A DNA stretch of 50,934 nt, taken from NCBI RefSeq assembly GCF_000213175.1, contig NW_009799179.1:1621824-1672757 (forward strand), written 5' to 3'. The position numbers were made by a program, and so were the translations under genes. Source of the DNA: Neurospora tetrasperma FGSC 2508. Taxonomy: Eukaryota; Ascomycota; Sordariomycetes; Sordariales; Sordariaceae. Below the pieces are notes generated by a model. That model was not told where the DNA came from, did no database searches, and saw only the letters and a list, made by a program, of their open reading frames with translations. Shown in pieces: positions 10,981 to 22,982 of the stretch (the stretch's first letter is position 1; every line of letters starts with the position of its first letter).

Positions 10981-13243
10981 TGGGTTATTTTGGCTGTCCG
11001 TTTGGGTTTTGTCGTGTCCGGCGGTTTTGTCGCCAACTCTGTAGAGCAGAGTTGGAGACCCGACAGAACCTGGACCCCTCTCCAACAAGTACCATACCTG
11101 TTTGAAAAGGGTTCAGTCAGAATGCCATAACGAGTACCTGCGATACGTTAGGCTGATTCGATGCTGCATATAATGATCCTGAACTAACATGAGAAAAGGC
11201 AGTCATATCCGCGCCGCAACCCCCTTCCCCGACCTGCCGTATCGAGAAACCAGGACCGACAGAGTTATCAACTATGAGAATGAGCTGCTACTGATGGCTC
11301 CTTTGTGAGAGATATGAACCATTTTGTCGTAAGAGGAAGAATGGGGATTAAGAAAGGTTAGGTCAGCGCCTTTCCCGCGGCGGACACATCCGTAAGTAGT
11401 CTTCGATAGGGCGAAGCAATTGGCTTTTGAAGAGCAGCCGTTCGATAACTGAGCATTTGAATATTCGAGAAGGCGGACGACGGGAGCGGGTAAAGCCTCT
11501 CGCGTTCCTCTTGAGGCTCACGGGTCAACACCGACTGGCACAGGTGCAGAGGGTGGGGTGTCACAGTCTTTTGCTTCCATTACATGGATTGGCTGGCCTC
11601 GTCTAGCCTCTTGATTCTTGTCTGACGGCCACTTGACAACATTCGAGGCTTAACTCGCAACGCTATCTCTGTACCGGATGACGTTGACCATGCTCAAGAT
11701 TGGTCATGGCAGGCGGTGCTCTCCATCAAATCTCAAAACCGCAGGTGGAGGTTAAAAATGATCCGGTTCGCGACGCGTAGAGGTAGGCTTCCCTAGATTG
11801 GGGGCGGATGCATGTTCCCGGGCTTGCGAATTCACTTCCAGGATCCGAGAGCAGACTGTGCAGCACACGCGCAGTTCTGGGGGAGGGCAGGGCAGCTAGG
11901 TGACAGGGCGCATGGCAGATTGTGGACAGAGGCAAAAGAAAGGGTCGAGTCAACACTACGAGAACGCGAAGGACTTATCCAGGCGTAGGCAAACGTAGGG
12001 TCGAGATGCTGTTCCTTCTATTTTATCCACCTCACTGCCGCGACGGATTGGCTTTGTTCAGAACATCCAGGAACCAACCTCAAGTAGATTGAAGCGAATT
12101 CAGCACAGGCCAGAGCCGTCCCTTGCACTTTTCGCGTGGGCAGGCCCGGCTCGCCTTAGCGTCGACCCACCCAATTAAGCCCCGAGAACGGTGGTGGAAC
12201 CCTTCCAGGGCAGGGCAGTGCTGCTTGTTACATCTACCCCAATGCAGCCTCTCCTATCAATCAAGTAGGTTACCTCTATCCAATCAGCTTCCTCCCCCAA
12301 CCGTCCCCCGTGGTCGTTCCCAACTGAATGCTCCTCCATCTGCCCTTTCCAATCTTTTTGCCCAGCAGCCTGGAATGGAAGCTGCAACCGCCAGGCGCCC
12401 AGTGTCATGCTCCTGCCCAGCTTCCCTCTGTCCTGGTGCCCCCGTGTGCCTGTGCTACCGACGCTATCCCACTCCCGGCTGTAATCTTGGCGCTTGTACC
12501 TTCTGTGTAGACATCTCATTTCTCGAAACCTGGAACAGGAGGGCATGAAGCCCGATCTCCTCCAAGACTTCCCACTTCGTCCAGACTCAGTGGCAATGTC
12601 CTTTCCCCGTCTGGGAATTGCCAATTGACCCAGCTCGACCAAGACAACCTAACTTCGACGACGACAACGACGGCGTCAACAAGATACTGACTGTAATTAC
12701 AGGCAGCAGCAACAACAGCAACAAGGCCGCCGATGAGAGTGGACAGAGACTGCCCGTTGAGAGACGCCCATCCAATAAGAAACGATATCTCCTGAGGATT
12801 TGGCCCGTCATCTGCGGCGATCCTGTGGTGCCTCATTTCCACGCTTTTACACGACACAAAGCCGCGACCACAATAACATCTAATCAATACGATCGCAACC
12901 CCGCCGTCTTCTCACGCACTCTCTCTTTTACCTCCAGGCCTGGTCCTAGGCTCGTACACTCTTTATTTTTTTCTAAAAGTTCTACCAGCAAGACGCATGT
13001 TCCTAGTAAGCGTATCTGACTTGCGACTACTTTCGGGGCTTCTCTCCTTTCAACCCCACCCTCCAATTCTGGTTACACCATCTGTCCGTCCAGAAAGCCT
13101 CCATTGGCAACGCAAAAGGCGCCAATTCACCACCATCCTCCTGGCCACGTCCTGAGGACGCTGGAAATTCTTCGTCGACGACCCGGCTCTTGACCTTCGC
13201 CTATTCCGACTCATTGCCTGCCTGAAGTGCAACAATCTTTACC
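10981..13243. other. Intergenic, palI upstream region
   Basis: No gene is supported here. A hairpin lies at 11016-11075 at the composition boundary. The rest has normal base composition. Overlapping open frames on both strands between 12.1 and 13.0 kb have no recognisable domain and look like chance frames in the GC-richer palI leader. The last few hundred bases probably are promoter and 5' UTR of palI. Confidence 0.6.
11016..11075. repeat. Imperfect hairpin at AT/GC boundary
   Basis: CCAACTCTG (11033-11041) and CAGAGTTGG (11047-11055) form a perfect 9-bp stem around a 5-base loop. Beyond a 5-base bulge (11056-11060), GGTTTTGTCG (11023-11032) pairs with CGACAGAACC (11061-11070) with one G-T pair. 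GTCC/GGAC close the structure at 11016 and 11075. Confidence 0.7.
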
Positions 13244-15474
13244 ATGTTGCGGCCCGCGACGCCCCTCGCGGTGCTGCTTTTTGCAGCATTCGGGCTTCTC
13301 ACGCTGGCCACCATATCCACGCCAATCATCAAGCAAATCCCCTTGAGCAGCTTCGAGATCAAAGATGTGGGCGATTTGAGCTTTGGCGTTTTTGGTTACT
13401 GCACCTCAAGCGGCTGTAGTCCTATAGAAATTGGCTACGATACCTGTGAGTTGTTGCGCGTGTAGTGTCTCGCTCCATGTCACACTTCAATGTCTTGTGT
13501 CAAGTGCTGATTCTTACAGCCGCCTTCTCTGACAAAATCAACTCGGACTTCGACATCCCCAGAGCAACCCGTTCTACACTTTCAAGTATCCTGATTGTGC
13601 ATCCAGTCGCTGCCTTGATCACCCTGATTAACTTCGTCCTTGCTATTGTGGCCCATTTTCACTCACCATCCCATTCAGCGCGGTACCTCCTGATCCTATT
13701 CATTGTCAGCTTTGTTGACTTTATTGTCTGCCTGTTGTGCTTCCTCGTGGATGTGTTACTCTTCATTCCACACTTATCATGGGGCTCTTATATTGTCGTT
13801 GCCGCCACCATCTTGGTAGCGTTTTGCGGCCTCGTAACCTGCGCCATGCGCCGAACACTTGTTAACAGGAAGGCGAACAGGAAGCGCATTGCAGAAAATG
13901 CTGAGATGAGTGGAGAGAACTACTACAACCGTCAGGCACAAACTGCCCCTGTCACGCAGGTTACCGGCCCTCAACCAACCGTACCCATGATCAGCGGCGC
14001 GAACGGCGGAGGAGACAAGCTGCCCGAATTCACTACTTTCGAGAAGAAGGACGACCGTAGCGAGGAAAGAATCCCACTTACGTCGGTTAGCCCCATCGAT
14101 CGGTCACCAGCGACACTAGTCAACGATAGCACGCCACCCAACTTTATGGATGGTGCGCCCTCTCGATCACCATCTACCACACCTGTTGGCCGAGACCAGT
14201 ACGGGAACCCACTACCACCTCAAGATGGATATGCCATGAGGGGTGGCCCTCAAAATGAGCGTTTGAATTCACGGGGTAGGGGTGGTATGCCGCCCGGAGG
14301 CTACCGTGGACGTGGTGGCTTTCCCGGACCTGGAAGAGGTGGTGGACCTCCCCAAAATGGACGAGGAGGCTATGGCCCACCAGGACGAGGAAGAGGAGGC
14401 TATGGTCCGCCGCCCCGCGGATACGGAGGTCCAGGACCAAGAGGTGGCCGAGGCCCGCCGCCTCAAGGATACCAAGGCGGGCCGGACCGAAGGCCATCGC
14501 CAGGTGCTCCCTATGGACCTGGCCCTGGTGTGGGCACCTATGGTCCCAGTCAACCAGCGCCGTACGCTAATAGGCAACAGTCCCCCGGCCCTCAATTTGC
14601 TGCGCCGGGATATGGGAACCCTGAACAACCAGGACCTCAGTATTCGGCATACAACCCGAGACGTGTCTCGCTCCCAAGAGCCGAGTCTCCTCCTCCGCTC
14701 CCCGGCATCGATGACGGCATGCCCGGACCTGCCGTAGAGCTGGATGCTTCTCCCGCAAATCCGGGCGTTGGGCAGTACGGAATCAGGGACAGTGATTCAG
14801 ATGTCGCCGGCATGTTGGCTATGCAGCAAGCCAGGGTTCCAGACCCGGATCGCGGCAATGACGCGAATGGTCATAGCCAAGACGGGTAAGTGATGCTTCC
14901 AAACATAGCCAAGAGTGATGATCATTGCTGACGGATCAGGCCCAACGACGTTTACGTACCGCCCAGACAAGCATGGAACCAAGGACTTGGGGGAAGCACC
15001 CCGGGACTAGCGCCACCAACAGCCCGTGGTCCAACACGTCCGATTTCTGAAGCCGTCACAGCTACAGTGGCCAGTGATTATTACGAAGACGTCGATCCGC
15101 GCTTTGCTGAGCCTTCAGCCGCCGCAGACAAAAGGCCACCGCCCATCTCCATGCAGCCACCCCCAGCATCCAACTCATATGACGACATTCCCAACCGAGC
15201 TAGGAGCCCGGCTGAGTCCGAAAACTCTAACTTCACCTCGATATCCCAGCGAGGCATCAACCCGCGTTGGAACTCCGCCAACACACCGATGCCTCCCCCC
15301 GTAGCGGGAGTCTATGCAGGAGGAGGAGGAGGAGGAAATGTGGTACCTCGGCGGCCGGTTAATCGCCCCGGCGCTGGTCCTGCTGATGGCTCAGATCTGT
15401 TTCTCAACTCTAACCCAGACTTCCAACTACCCGGGCGCGGTGGCAACATGCCTAGAGCGGCCGGCCCCCGGTAA
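13244..15474 (+). CDS. palI: PalI/Rim9-family pH-response membrane protein
   Basis: Three exons, 13244-13445, 13520-14885 and 14940-15474, join to 700 codons. Introns have GTGAGT/CAG and GTAAGT/CAG ends with CTGAT and CTGAC branch sites. PalI/Rim9 proteins sit in the plasma membrane and help PalH/Rim21 sense alkaline pH in the Pal/Rim pathway that activates PacC. The N-terminal half fits the family: a hydrophobic leader with LRPATPL (residues 1-27), a cysteine-containing ectodomain with FGVFGYC (about 43-49), and three further membrane segments near 89-112, 121-147 and 151-171. The rest is a long disordered cytoplasmic tail with an Arg-Gly-Gly/Pro-rich stretch at about 319-395. The ATG is the first in frame and starts the conserved leader. 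No intact partner of the pathway lies nearby. Confidence 0.92.
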
Positions 15475-16978
15475 TGAATTAATAAGCTGACAGGAGTTAT
15501 AAAGAAGGGTTATGATTGGCGAAGGGCAGAGTAACTTGCTTTGATCGAGTGGACCGGGCACATGTTTCTGGATGGATATGTTTTTCGAAAGCTTTTGACA
15601 TTTGCCAACGGCTTGTGATTGATGGAATGAGAGAACATATATATAGTATGATCGGTCAGGTAGTTAGCACAAAGCAGGGCAGGCCTGGAAGGCAGGATGA
15701 AGAGAAAGAAGATTGAGGGGAATTTGTAGCGCTTGTCATTCCTCCCTGTATTGGGTCTGGTTCTTAATATTTTTTCTGGTGGTGGTTTTCGTTCTTTTTT
15801 TTTTCTCTCTCTTTTTCTTCTTTTTCCCTTTCTTTCTTCTTCAAACGAAACAGACAGGGAAGCGAAACAGAGCGTGTAACTTGATGACACCTGATATATA
15901 CGACACTACTACCCATCCATACCTGTGTCACATACAAATGGACGAGGTATATCTTCTTTTTCACCTCTTTAATTCTGTCTCTTCTTTTCGTGATGGAGGA
16001 CACCCTCTTTTTCATTTCAGCTTTCGTGACAAGAAAAGTTGAATTGATGCTAGTAAACACGGAAATTTTACGCCACACCCGAGAAGACAAGATGCTCGTG
16101 CTGTCAAGGGGGAAATAAATGTGGAAGGAGCTGAAGGATAGATGGAGGGCGATGCATCCCCTGAGTGGTGTGCAAATTCAAATAGTTCAATTGAACACTT
16201 GAGATTGACCTTTTTTTTCTTTTGTATAAATGTTTTTGGTGAATATTTATTGATACATATCATTGTGTCTTTTTGATACAAAGTTGCATCTTGTTCATCC
16301 TTTTCACGTTTTGGCTTCCCATAACTCATGCATGACTTCCCCTCTTCCCCGTATACCGCATGATGCTCGAACGACACGTTAAAGGATGTTGCGATATCGA
16401 CGACAAGACTGGTGGCTTTTGTCGCTGACACTGGACAATAAATGAGTGCTAGGAAACTTTTGAACTGCATAAAGCTATGAGCATCAAAGGGAACAGCGGC
16501 AGCGATTGAGAGGATCAGTTTCTATCGAAACTATTATAAGACTAATAATAACGATGAAGTGTCAACAACCATGATGGTGCGAATCATCATGAGTCAATAG
16601 AGTGACTGTTTGATGACACAAAGGAAGTTGACGCCTGGTCATGGCAGACGATATATAGACGTGATATCTTCAAAGTCTCCAATCTCTGAAATTCAACCCG
16701 AATAACCATGCTCAGCAAAGGGGATTAGGAAGATAGGAAATACAACAGTTATACCTGAACGCCATAGACGCAGTTTATTTTTCGTTCCCCTCCCCTCAAT
16801 TTGACTTATGACCGGCTCGCATGGTCGCTATCCATATATGGTGAGAACTAGCTGGATGTATAGCAATCATCCAAACAACCCATTTCTGACGATTAATAAA
16901 ATGAAACAATGTAGCGCGAACTTGCGATGCAAAAGGGATAGGTAACTAGCTACAGGGTCAATATCCCAGCTGGCGGCA
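15475..16978. other. Convergent intergenic region
   Basis: This lies between the 3' ends of palI and the next minus-strand gene. It holds a pyrimidine-rich tract at about 15768-15845 and smaller T runs near 16211. No reading frame with protein-like character was found; presumably it contains 3' UTRs of both genes. Confidence 0.6.
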
Positions 16979-19140
16979 TCAGTATCCGCGTCTAGTGACC
17001 CGTCTGGCCATCTTCTTCTTCACCGGCTCTGGCTTCGTGGTGAAGAAACTCTTGTTGCCATCCTCAGATGTATCAATCCATGCTGGATCAGCTTTGCTCC
17101 AATCAGACGGAAAGGGATTCTGTGGATCATTGAGCTTCGAACCCTGCTTGCAAGCAAGCAGCGTAGCCAGCGCCATAGTCACCAAAGGGTCGCCACACTC
17201 CTTCTCATCGTTACTGTTGGGCTCTCTGCGCTCACCTCCAATGACCCCGAGTTTGCTCTCCGAAGTTCTAGCAGAGGAGATGGACAGTAGCTCATTAGCC
17301 TTATTCTCGAGTAGCCTCACGCCCGAGTAGAATATTCGGTCTACTCTCTCTCTTCTCCATGCTTCTTCTTCCGGTGATTGGTTCCAGGCCAGAGCTCTAG
17401 ATTGAAGAGGATAACGCTCGTGCTGATGATCATCTAAGGTGGGAAGTTGCCCAGAGTAGCTGCTGGGCAAGTCGTCCCTGAAGTAATGCATGGCTTTGTC
17501 AAGGGGCAGAGTGTCCAGATTTGGGACCTTGTTTGGTGAATAGCCATTGTTGCCGAAACGCTGCTGAGATATATCTTCTGTATCTTCAAGGAAAGAAGTC
17601 CGAGCCACCTTAAGACGGTCATCAACTGGAGTTGCTCCTGAAACTAAAACTGAATGCAGTCGATCGCCTGGTCCATGAAGTTCTTTGTTCCTGCTCGAAA
17701 GTGACTGAAGCGCAGAATTACCGCGGACACTGGAGTCATTCTCCATGGACAGGAAACCTGGCGAGTTACGGAGAGGTAATCTCTCGTCATCATAGGAGCG
17801 GAAGATCCTGTAAGTAGATTCCGCGGTCGATGGCTTGTACGGTCGCTGCCCCGGTGGGCCTGCCGTAAGAGGTTGGGGGGTTCCTATAGCGGCAGATGTG
17901 GTGCCGTATGGAATAGCAGACTGATTCCATCCAGTGAATGAGGGCTTGCTGAGAAGCGAAGAGGGTGTATCAGGTTTGTTGATGCCATAATGAGCTGTAC
18001 GTGCCTTGGCCAGAGCGAGAGTGTTCTGAGCTTTCTTCTGCATAGGGTTCGGGTACGATGCGAGGCTCGTGAGACTCTTGACAGAGAAGGTTGACGCAAG
18101 GAGTATATCATCTCCAGTGGAGCTGTCATCGTCTCCAGTCGCTGAAGTGTTCTCCTTCAGGTCGGGAAGGGCGCCCAAGGCCGCAGTCGAAGGTGCTGGA
18201 AGATTTCCAGCTCTGATGGCAGGAAGTGACATGACAGCAGCTTGAGATTTCTCTGCATCGGCAAAGGGGCTGACGGCTCGATCAAGGTTTTGCTGCAAAG
18301 GCGAATAATGTGGCAAGGTAGTTTTTGTGAGAGGGGGTGATATCTCCGCTTCTGCCACGGGCAAAGCCGATAGGAGTGAATTGGGGAACGGACCGTAACC
18401 GTAGTGGCCCGGAGGTGACTGGAGTCCGTTGAATCGACGAGTGCGAGGCCGTCGAGTGGGAGGGTGTATCGGTGCCGTTGCATTGGGATTGTGAAGGGTG
18501 CCGACGGTATTAAAAGTAGCCGGCTTGGATGCCTTCGTCGTGTCTGTAGGCGAAAATATGAATGAGTTAGATGGAGGTGACGAAAAAGGATCCATTTGGA
18601 TGGCTGGGCTGGTTGCACTTTGCTAATGAAGAAGTTTTGGGCAGATGGAGGAGAGTATGAAGGAAGGATGAATATGGAGATGACTTGCAAGTTGGCAAGG
18701 ACGATATTTCAGTTCGCCAAAGCAAGGGAATGGAAGTTATTGGAGGGCCTGGCTGCCGGCCGCCATTGGCATAACTGGCTATCAAGGAGCAGTAGGGTTG
18801 AGTGTGGAAAGAGGAAAGAAAAAGGCCGGGACAACGTACCTTCTATGTCGGTTGTTGTGGGCTTGTGATCAGGAGATGTCGCAGCTGCCAATGCAGACTG
18901 AGCGCGCAGCCACTCTTGCAACTTGATTTCGCTCGCCATCAGATGAGCATGGCGAGCATGTCGCGGTTGTAGCATATCGGGGCTTGGAGGGGTAGGGGTA
19001 TAGACTGGTATAGCTATCGTGTTCGATTTTTCTTCAGGTTGGCTCGCAGAGTAAACCTCAATCGCGGGAATGCGTCGAGGGGGCGCTTGCGAAACTGTCG
19101 CGGTCGGCTTGACGGGTTCGAGCGCCATCTTCAACTGCAT
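16979..19140 (-). CDS. Uncharacterised disordered protein
   Basis: Two exons, 19140-18840 and 18603-16979, give 641 codons. The donor GTACGT follows a split glycine/alanine codon; the acceptor at 18604 (CCCAG) was chosen because it alone restores the frame. The intron is 236 nt, long for this window, so the exact acceptor is less certain. I do not recognise the protein. It is rich in Ser, Pro, Thr and Asn throughout, with no membrane segment or catalytic motif. A short helical-looking stretch (MASEIKLQEWLRAQSALAAA, about residues 68-87) lies near the N-terminus. A more ordered C-terminal part includes a conserved-looking FYSGVRLLENKANELLSI segment and DPLVTMALATLLACKQG, followed by a basic end (KKKMARRVTRRGY). 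The basic end could be a nuclear signal. The gene is transcribed towards palI. Confidence 0.8.
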
Positions 19141-22100
19141 AGTAGGAAAGACAAGCTGCTGCGCTCTAACTACCTACTCGCCCGCTGCGCGGCTGGGGTT
19201 CGGATTTTGTGACTGGAGCAATCACGACCTTGTTTGGCTTTCCTGTTGAGTACCTCTAGGTGGGAAGCAAAGGTGGTTCGCGAGGTGTTGTTGAGTAGGA
19301 GCAGAGGCGGTTGGGATTTTTGTCGTGGGTGCTTTCTTTTATACCCAGCTCTCCGCGGTTCGCCCGATAATTCTGTAGGCCCCGCCCCTCTGCAATGCCC
19401 GCAAGTGAAAGGAGGGTTGTTCTTTCCTCTTAGGAGGCAGTGCGCGCGTTCGTCCTTCCAATGTTGTCACGGTGTGATTTGTCTGCCGTCCCATTTTTCG
19501 GAAACGACGACTGCGGCTTTGATCCGTGTCTCCGTCATTGCCTGCGACCAATCCCACTGCAGGGGCAGTCTCGAAATAAGTACCTATATTACCCTTCTGA
19601 TTGTAACATGAAAAACCTACTGCCAACCTGGAAATCAACATGGAAAGGACGTGTAGTGAATAGATCTTTCGTCGAGAAGCCAGCAAGACCTGGGAAGAGA
19701 CAGGCACTGGTTCGCTTTGCTGATGACAGGAAAGCCAGAAAACAAAGTATCATGTGCCAATGCGGCGGCCTCTTGTTATCATGTCTCTAGGCATTGACTC
19801 TAGAGAGAGGAAAGAATGCCGCATCTCAATCACAGTAGACTAAGTTGACATATATAAGAAGTCGAGCCAAAGGATGACAAAAACAGCTCAAATCCTTGCC
19901 AGCACCTCTATATCCAGACCGAGTCGGCGCCAATAGTATTGATTAACCAGCCATGAGTTGGTGCAATGTCCAGTGAGTTTTCTTTGCTCATACAAATAGC
20001 TTGCTACTTCACTAGGCCAGTTTGATACCACGTAAAAGATCGACTGAGAAGGAAGAAGGGAACGAACAAAGAGACGAAAGTGAATAACGGCCATTTTGTT
20101 AGGTCCTTCTTGGGTTTGAGGCTGGCCGTGGACGTCAACAACCCATATTCTCAGATGACTTTTTTTTACCCCTCGAGATGACAACTAACTGTATATTGAA
20201 TCAATGGCTGGGAAGATTTCCCCATAGCTTCCTTGATGGTACCATACGGCTCATTGAGGACATATAAAGTAAGTAATGGAGAAAAATATTTCGTGGATTA
20301 GACCACTCACCTGCATCACAGCGCGTGGGATCGAAACATGGCATACCGCATAATCTCATCTTACAACAATGTAGGGATCTTTCGGTCTGATGAGTTTCTC
20401 ACAAACGGGCTATGGTGCACAAGCTCCACGTGAAGGAGATGAAGACCAGAGAGCGCATACCATCTACCCAGAGCATGGTAAAGCCTGGCCGGGGATGTCT
20501 AACATCACGTCTTATGATCTGTAAACCCGAGAAAAATATGTCCCAGTAGCCGTGAGGCCAACGAGTATAGCCCGCAGTCCTTTGCCAGTCAGTCCAGCCT
20601 CCTACCCAGAGCTTGCCGGCTCACGAGAGAGGTTATGAGTGGGAAATCGTGAACCGTGTGTGGTCATAGGCGCCAGAAATGACCTGTTTCGCATTACTGA
20701 TGCGGCAGAGTATCCAGACCATGATGTACCGCGAAGGTAGGCATGTGAGAAAGGATGATCCTTCGTTCCAAGACATTATGGCTCTTCGAGAGCCAAATGT
20801 GGGATAATCACTTATAGATACGGAGGATCTGCAACGGTGTGGTTTTACACTTTGCCGCCTCAGTTTAAACGATGCAACTTCTGTTACTCTCATGTGGTAA
20901 GCAACGAGGGTCGAGAGGGTGTGTGTATAGAGCGGAGCTTAGATCATAACATCAGGTTATGAGAACTCAGCTAATGAAAGAAAGTTGATGATATCATGGT
21001 CTCACTCATTTCACTCCCCAAGCGTAATGAAGAAGAACGACCGAAGCTATGGAGATCCATAATATGGGAACAAGAGGCAGTGATTGTGGAAATACACAGT
21101 TGTCCGCTTCGATACATCAAAGACTGTACAGGAGTGTCTTGAGTATTGTATTTACCCAATATTCCCGTATTCGAATGTCCGCGGCAGGGCTTCTCAACAT
21201 TCACATGCCTAAGCTGCAAGAAGAGACGCTCTTGGTACAGCGCGCCAAACGTGGACTGTCGTGGTAGTCGGTCAGGAGACCTGTATAAAAGAAATTGGGT
21301 CAGAAAAGACGAGAAACAATGAGAAAAAAAAAAAGCTTGAAACAGATGTTCCGTTCGGTAGCTTCAGTGAGCAGGAGTTATTTTGGGCTGTCAGTGGCTC
21401 GGAACGCGTTCCGGCGAAACTTGTGACCCCGAAGTTGTTGGCAATGGCTTCGGTAGCAGTGGAGAGTGGGTCCCAAAAGTCGCTGATCATTTGCTCCAGA
21501 CCCGACCGGAGCGGGAAGGCCTTCGGAGTGGGGCTCATTGACAACCTCTCTCTTCGTTGGGGGGAGCCTCGACCTGGACCTCGACAACAACCTTACTTTT
21601 GTTTGGCCGACCCTGCTTACATAGGTACTTCACGGATGCTCGTCTTGCCCCCGCTGTTAGTATGGCGAAATAACGATGGCAAGAAAACAAATTGTGTGGG
21701 AACGTTTCAGGTTGTTCAAGATTCCGGACGAGCAGACGCGAACCACGGATCTTGACCACCACATCATGAAGCGCGCTGCCCGGTTGAAGCATCACCCCTC
21801 GCGTTAAGAGCGGGGCCCCAAGTTTCATATCGAGTTGCAGAAGAATGTGGCTGTCGGTTTGGGCGTCTGGTAACTTTGTTGTAGACTTTGAGGGGGGATT
21901 GATGTCGTCACCCGGGTAATCGAGCACCCAAGCGCCGCGCTGTCAGCATCTGAAGATGTTAAGTATAGGGAAAAGAATAGAGGTAAGCATCGGTCTGTCC
22001 TCTCGTTGCTGCCTCGAGATAAACCTTCTGAGACGGCTCGTGGATGGGCAACATGGAAACTTAGGTATGCCCTCGACCCCTTTTTCTTCGCAGGATGTTT

Positions 22101-22982
22101 TGGGGCTGGTTGGCAAGGGTGCAGAGTGTAATTGCTCCTGGTGGGATTTCGAACCGTGCTGGGCGGGCCAGTCTATCCAGGTCCCAAAAATTCCACCCTA
22201 AGCATTTAGTTCAGCATGTATCCCAAGACATCAGTACTTAGCATTGCATACAGCTTTCCGTACTCTCCACCAGGAAAATCGACAACCTTTTTATCTCTTC
22301 AACTCAGATATTGCTGGGAAATTTCTTTTCGCAACTCAGCTGGCCCAAAAGGGGGCTTTTTGGGTGAAATGCTGCATCCTGAGTTGCAGAGCACGTTTGG
22401 CTGAGGGACATGTCTCGAGGAGAAAAGAGGTCTGTGCACTTCCTCAAAAGGGTAAGTTTTTGGGACCTGGATAGACTCGCCGGCTGGGCTTCGGGCGACC
22501 CGTGGTGTCAGTAATGACCGCTTAGAGGTCCCTCTACACCCGCCTCTTAACTGTGTGACCCCACACCCGACTTTCGGTGCTGCCGTCTTTGGCACTTCAG
22601 TGCCCTTTCCCATCCATCCCTCATCCCGCCTTCATACACCTACATATACCACCAGCTGCGCTTTGGTTGCAGATCCCTGCCTGGCCACCGAATCCATACC
22701 TATAGGTAGTGCAGCCCTCTGCAAGAATCCCGCCTTCCCCTCGCCTTTTCGATCTCGGTCTCGACCGAACAAGTTCCTGGGCTGTTGTCAGAAAACAACT
22801 GCCATTTTCACACTCGCTCCGCTATTCCTTTAGGTGACCATTCGTCAAACTGCACAGGTCCTTTCGTTCGCTTTTGGAGATCACAATCCTTCTTGGCTAC
22901 GAAGACATCAGGGTAACGCACGATATCGAATGGACAAACACTCGATACGATACCCCGAGCACATCAACTAGCTTATCAGACC
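19141..22982. other. Long divergent intergenic region
   Basis: These 3.8 kb separate two divergently transcribed genes. Several open frames of 60-165 codons occur on both strands, but none shows a recognisable motif or splice-supported continuation. A nested inverted repeat occupies 22150-22497. The last ~400 bases are pyrimidine-rich and probably form the promoter and leader of the bZIP gene. Confidence 0.55.
22150..22497. repeat. Nested inverted-repeat element
   Basis: A perfect 21-bp inverted pair lies at 22170-22190 and 22457-22477 (AGTCTATCCAGG then TCCCAAAAA, and its complement). Imperfect pairing continues outward to about 22150 and 22497. Inside are GCAACTCAG (22331-22339) with CTGAGTTGC (22379-22387), and CCCAAAA (22344-22350) with TTTTGGG (22358-22364). 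No open frame fits the element, so a MITE or foldback-like element, or a structured RNA, are the likely readings. Confidence 0.7.

Noticed and set aside
12486-12491. CTTGGC, complement of the PacC site GCCAAG, upstream of palI
   Set aside because: A single 6-base hit in over 1 kb is expected by chance; not enough to claim pH regulation.
12175-12642. 155-codon minus-strand frame and overlapping plus frames upstream of palI
   Set aside because: Frames overlap on both strands, lack domains and splice-supported continuation; typical chance frames in a GC-richer leader.
14282-14737. Open frames overlapping the palI RGG region
   Set aside because: Shadows caused by the repetitive Gly/Arg/Pro codons of palI exon 2.
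21261-21927. 164-codon plus frame and 130-codon minus frame
   Set aside because: They overlap each other, have no motif, and neither joins to a credible second exon; parts look protein-like on both strands, so neither is trusted.
22141-22165. tRNA B-box-like sequence on the minus strand (GGTTCGAAATC)
   Set aside because: It differs from the GGTTCGANTCC consensus and no T-stem pairing or cloverleaf forms around it.
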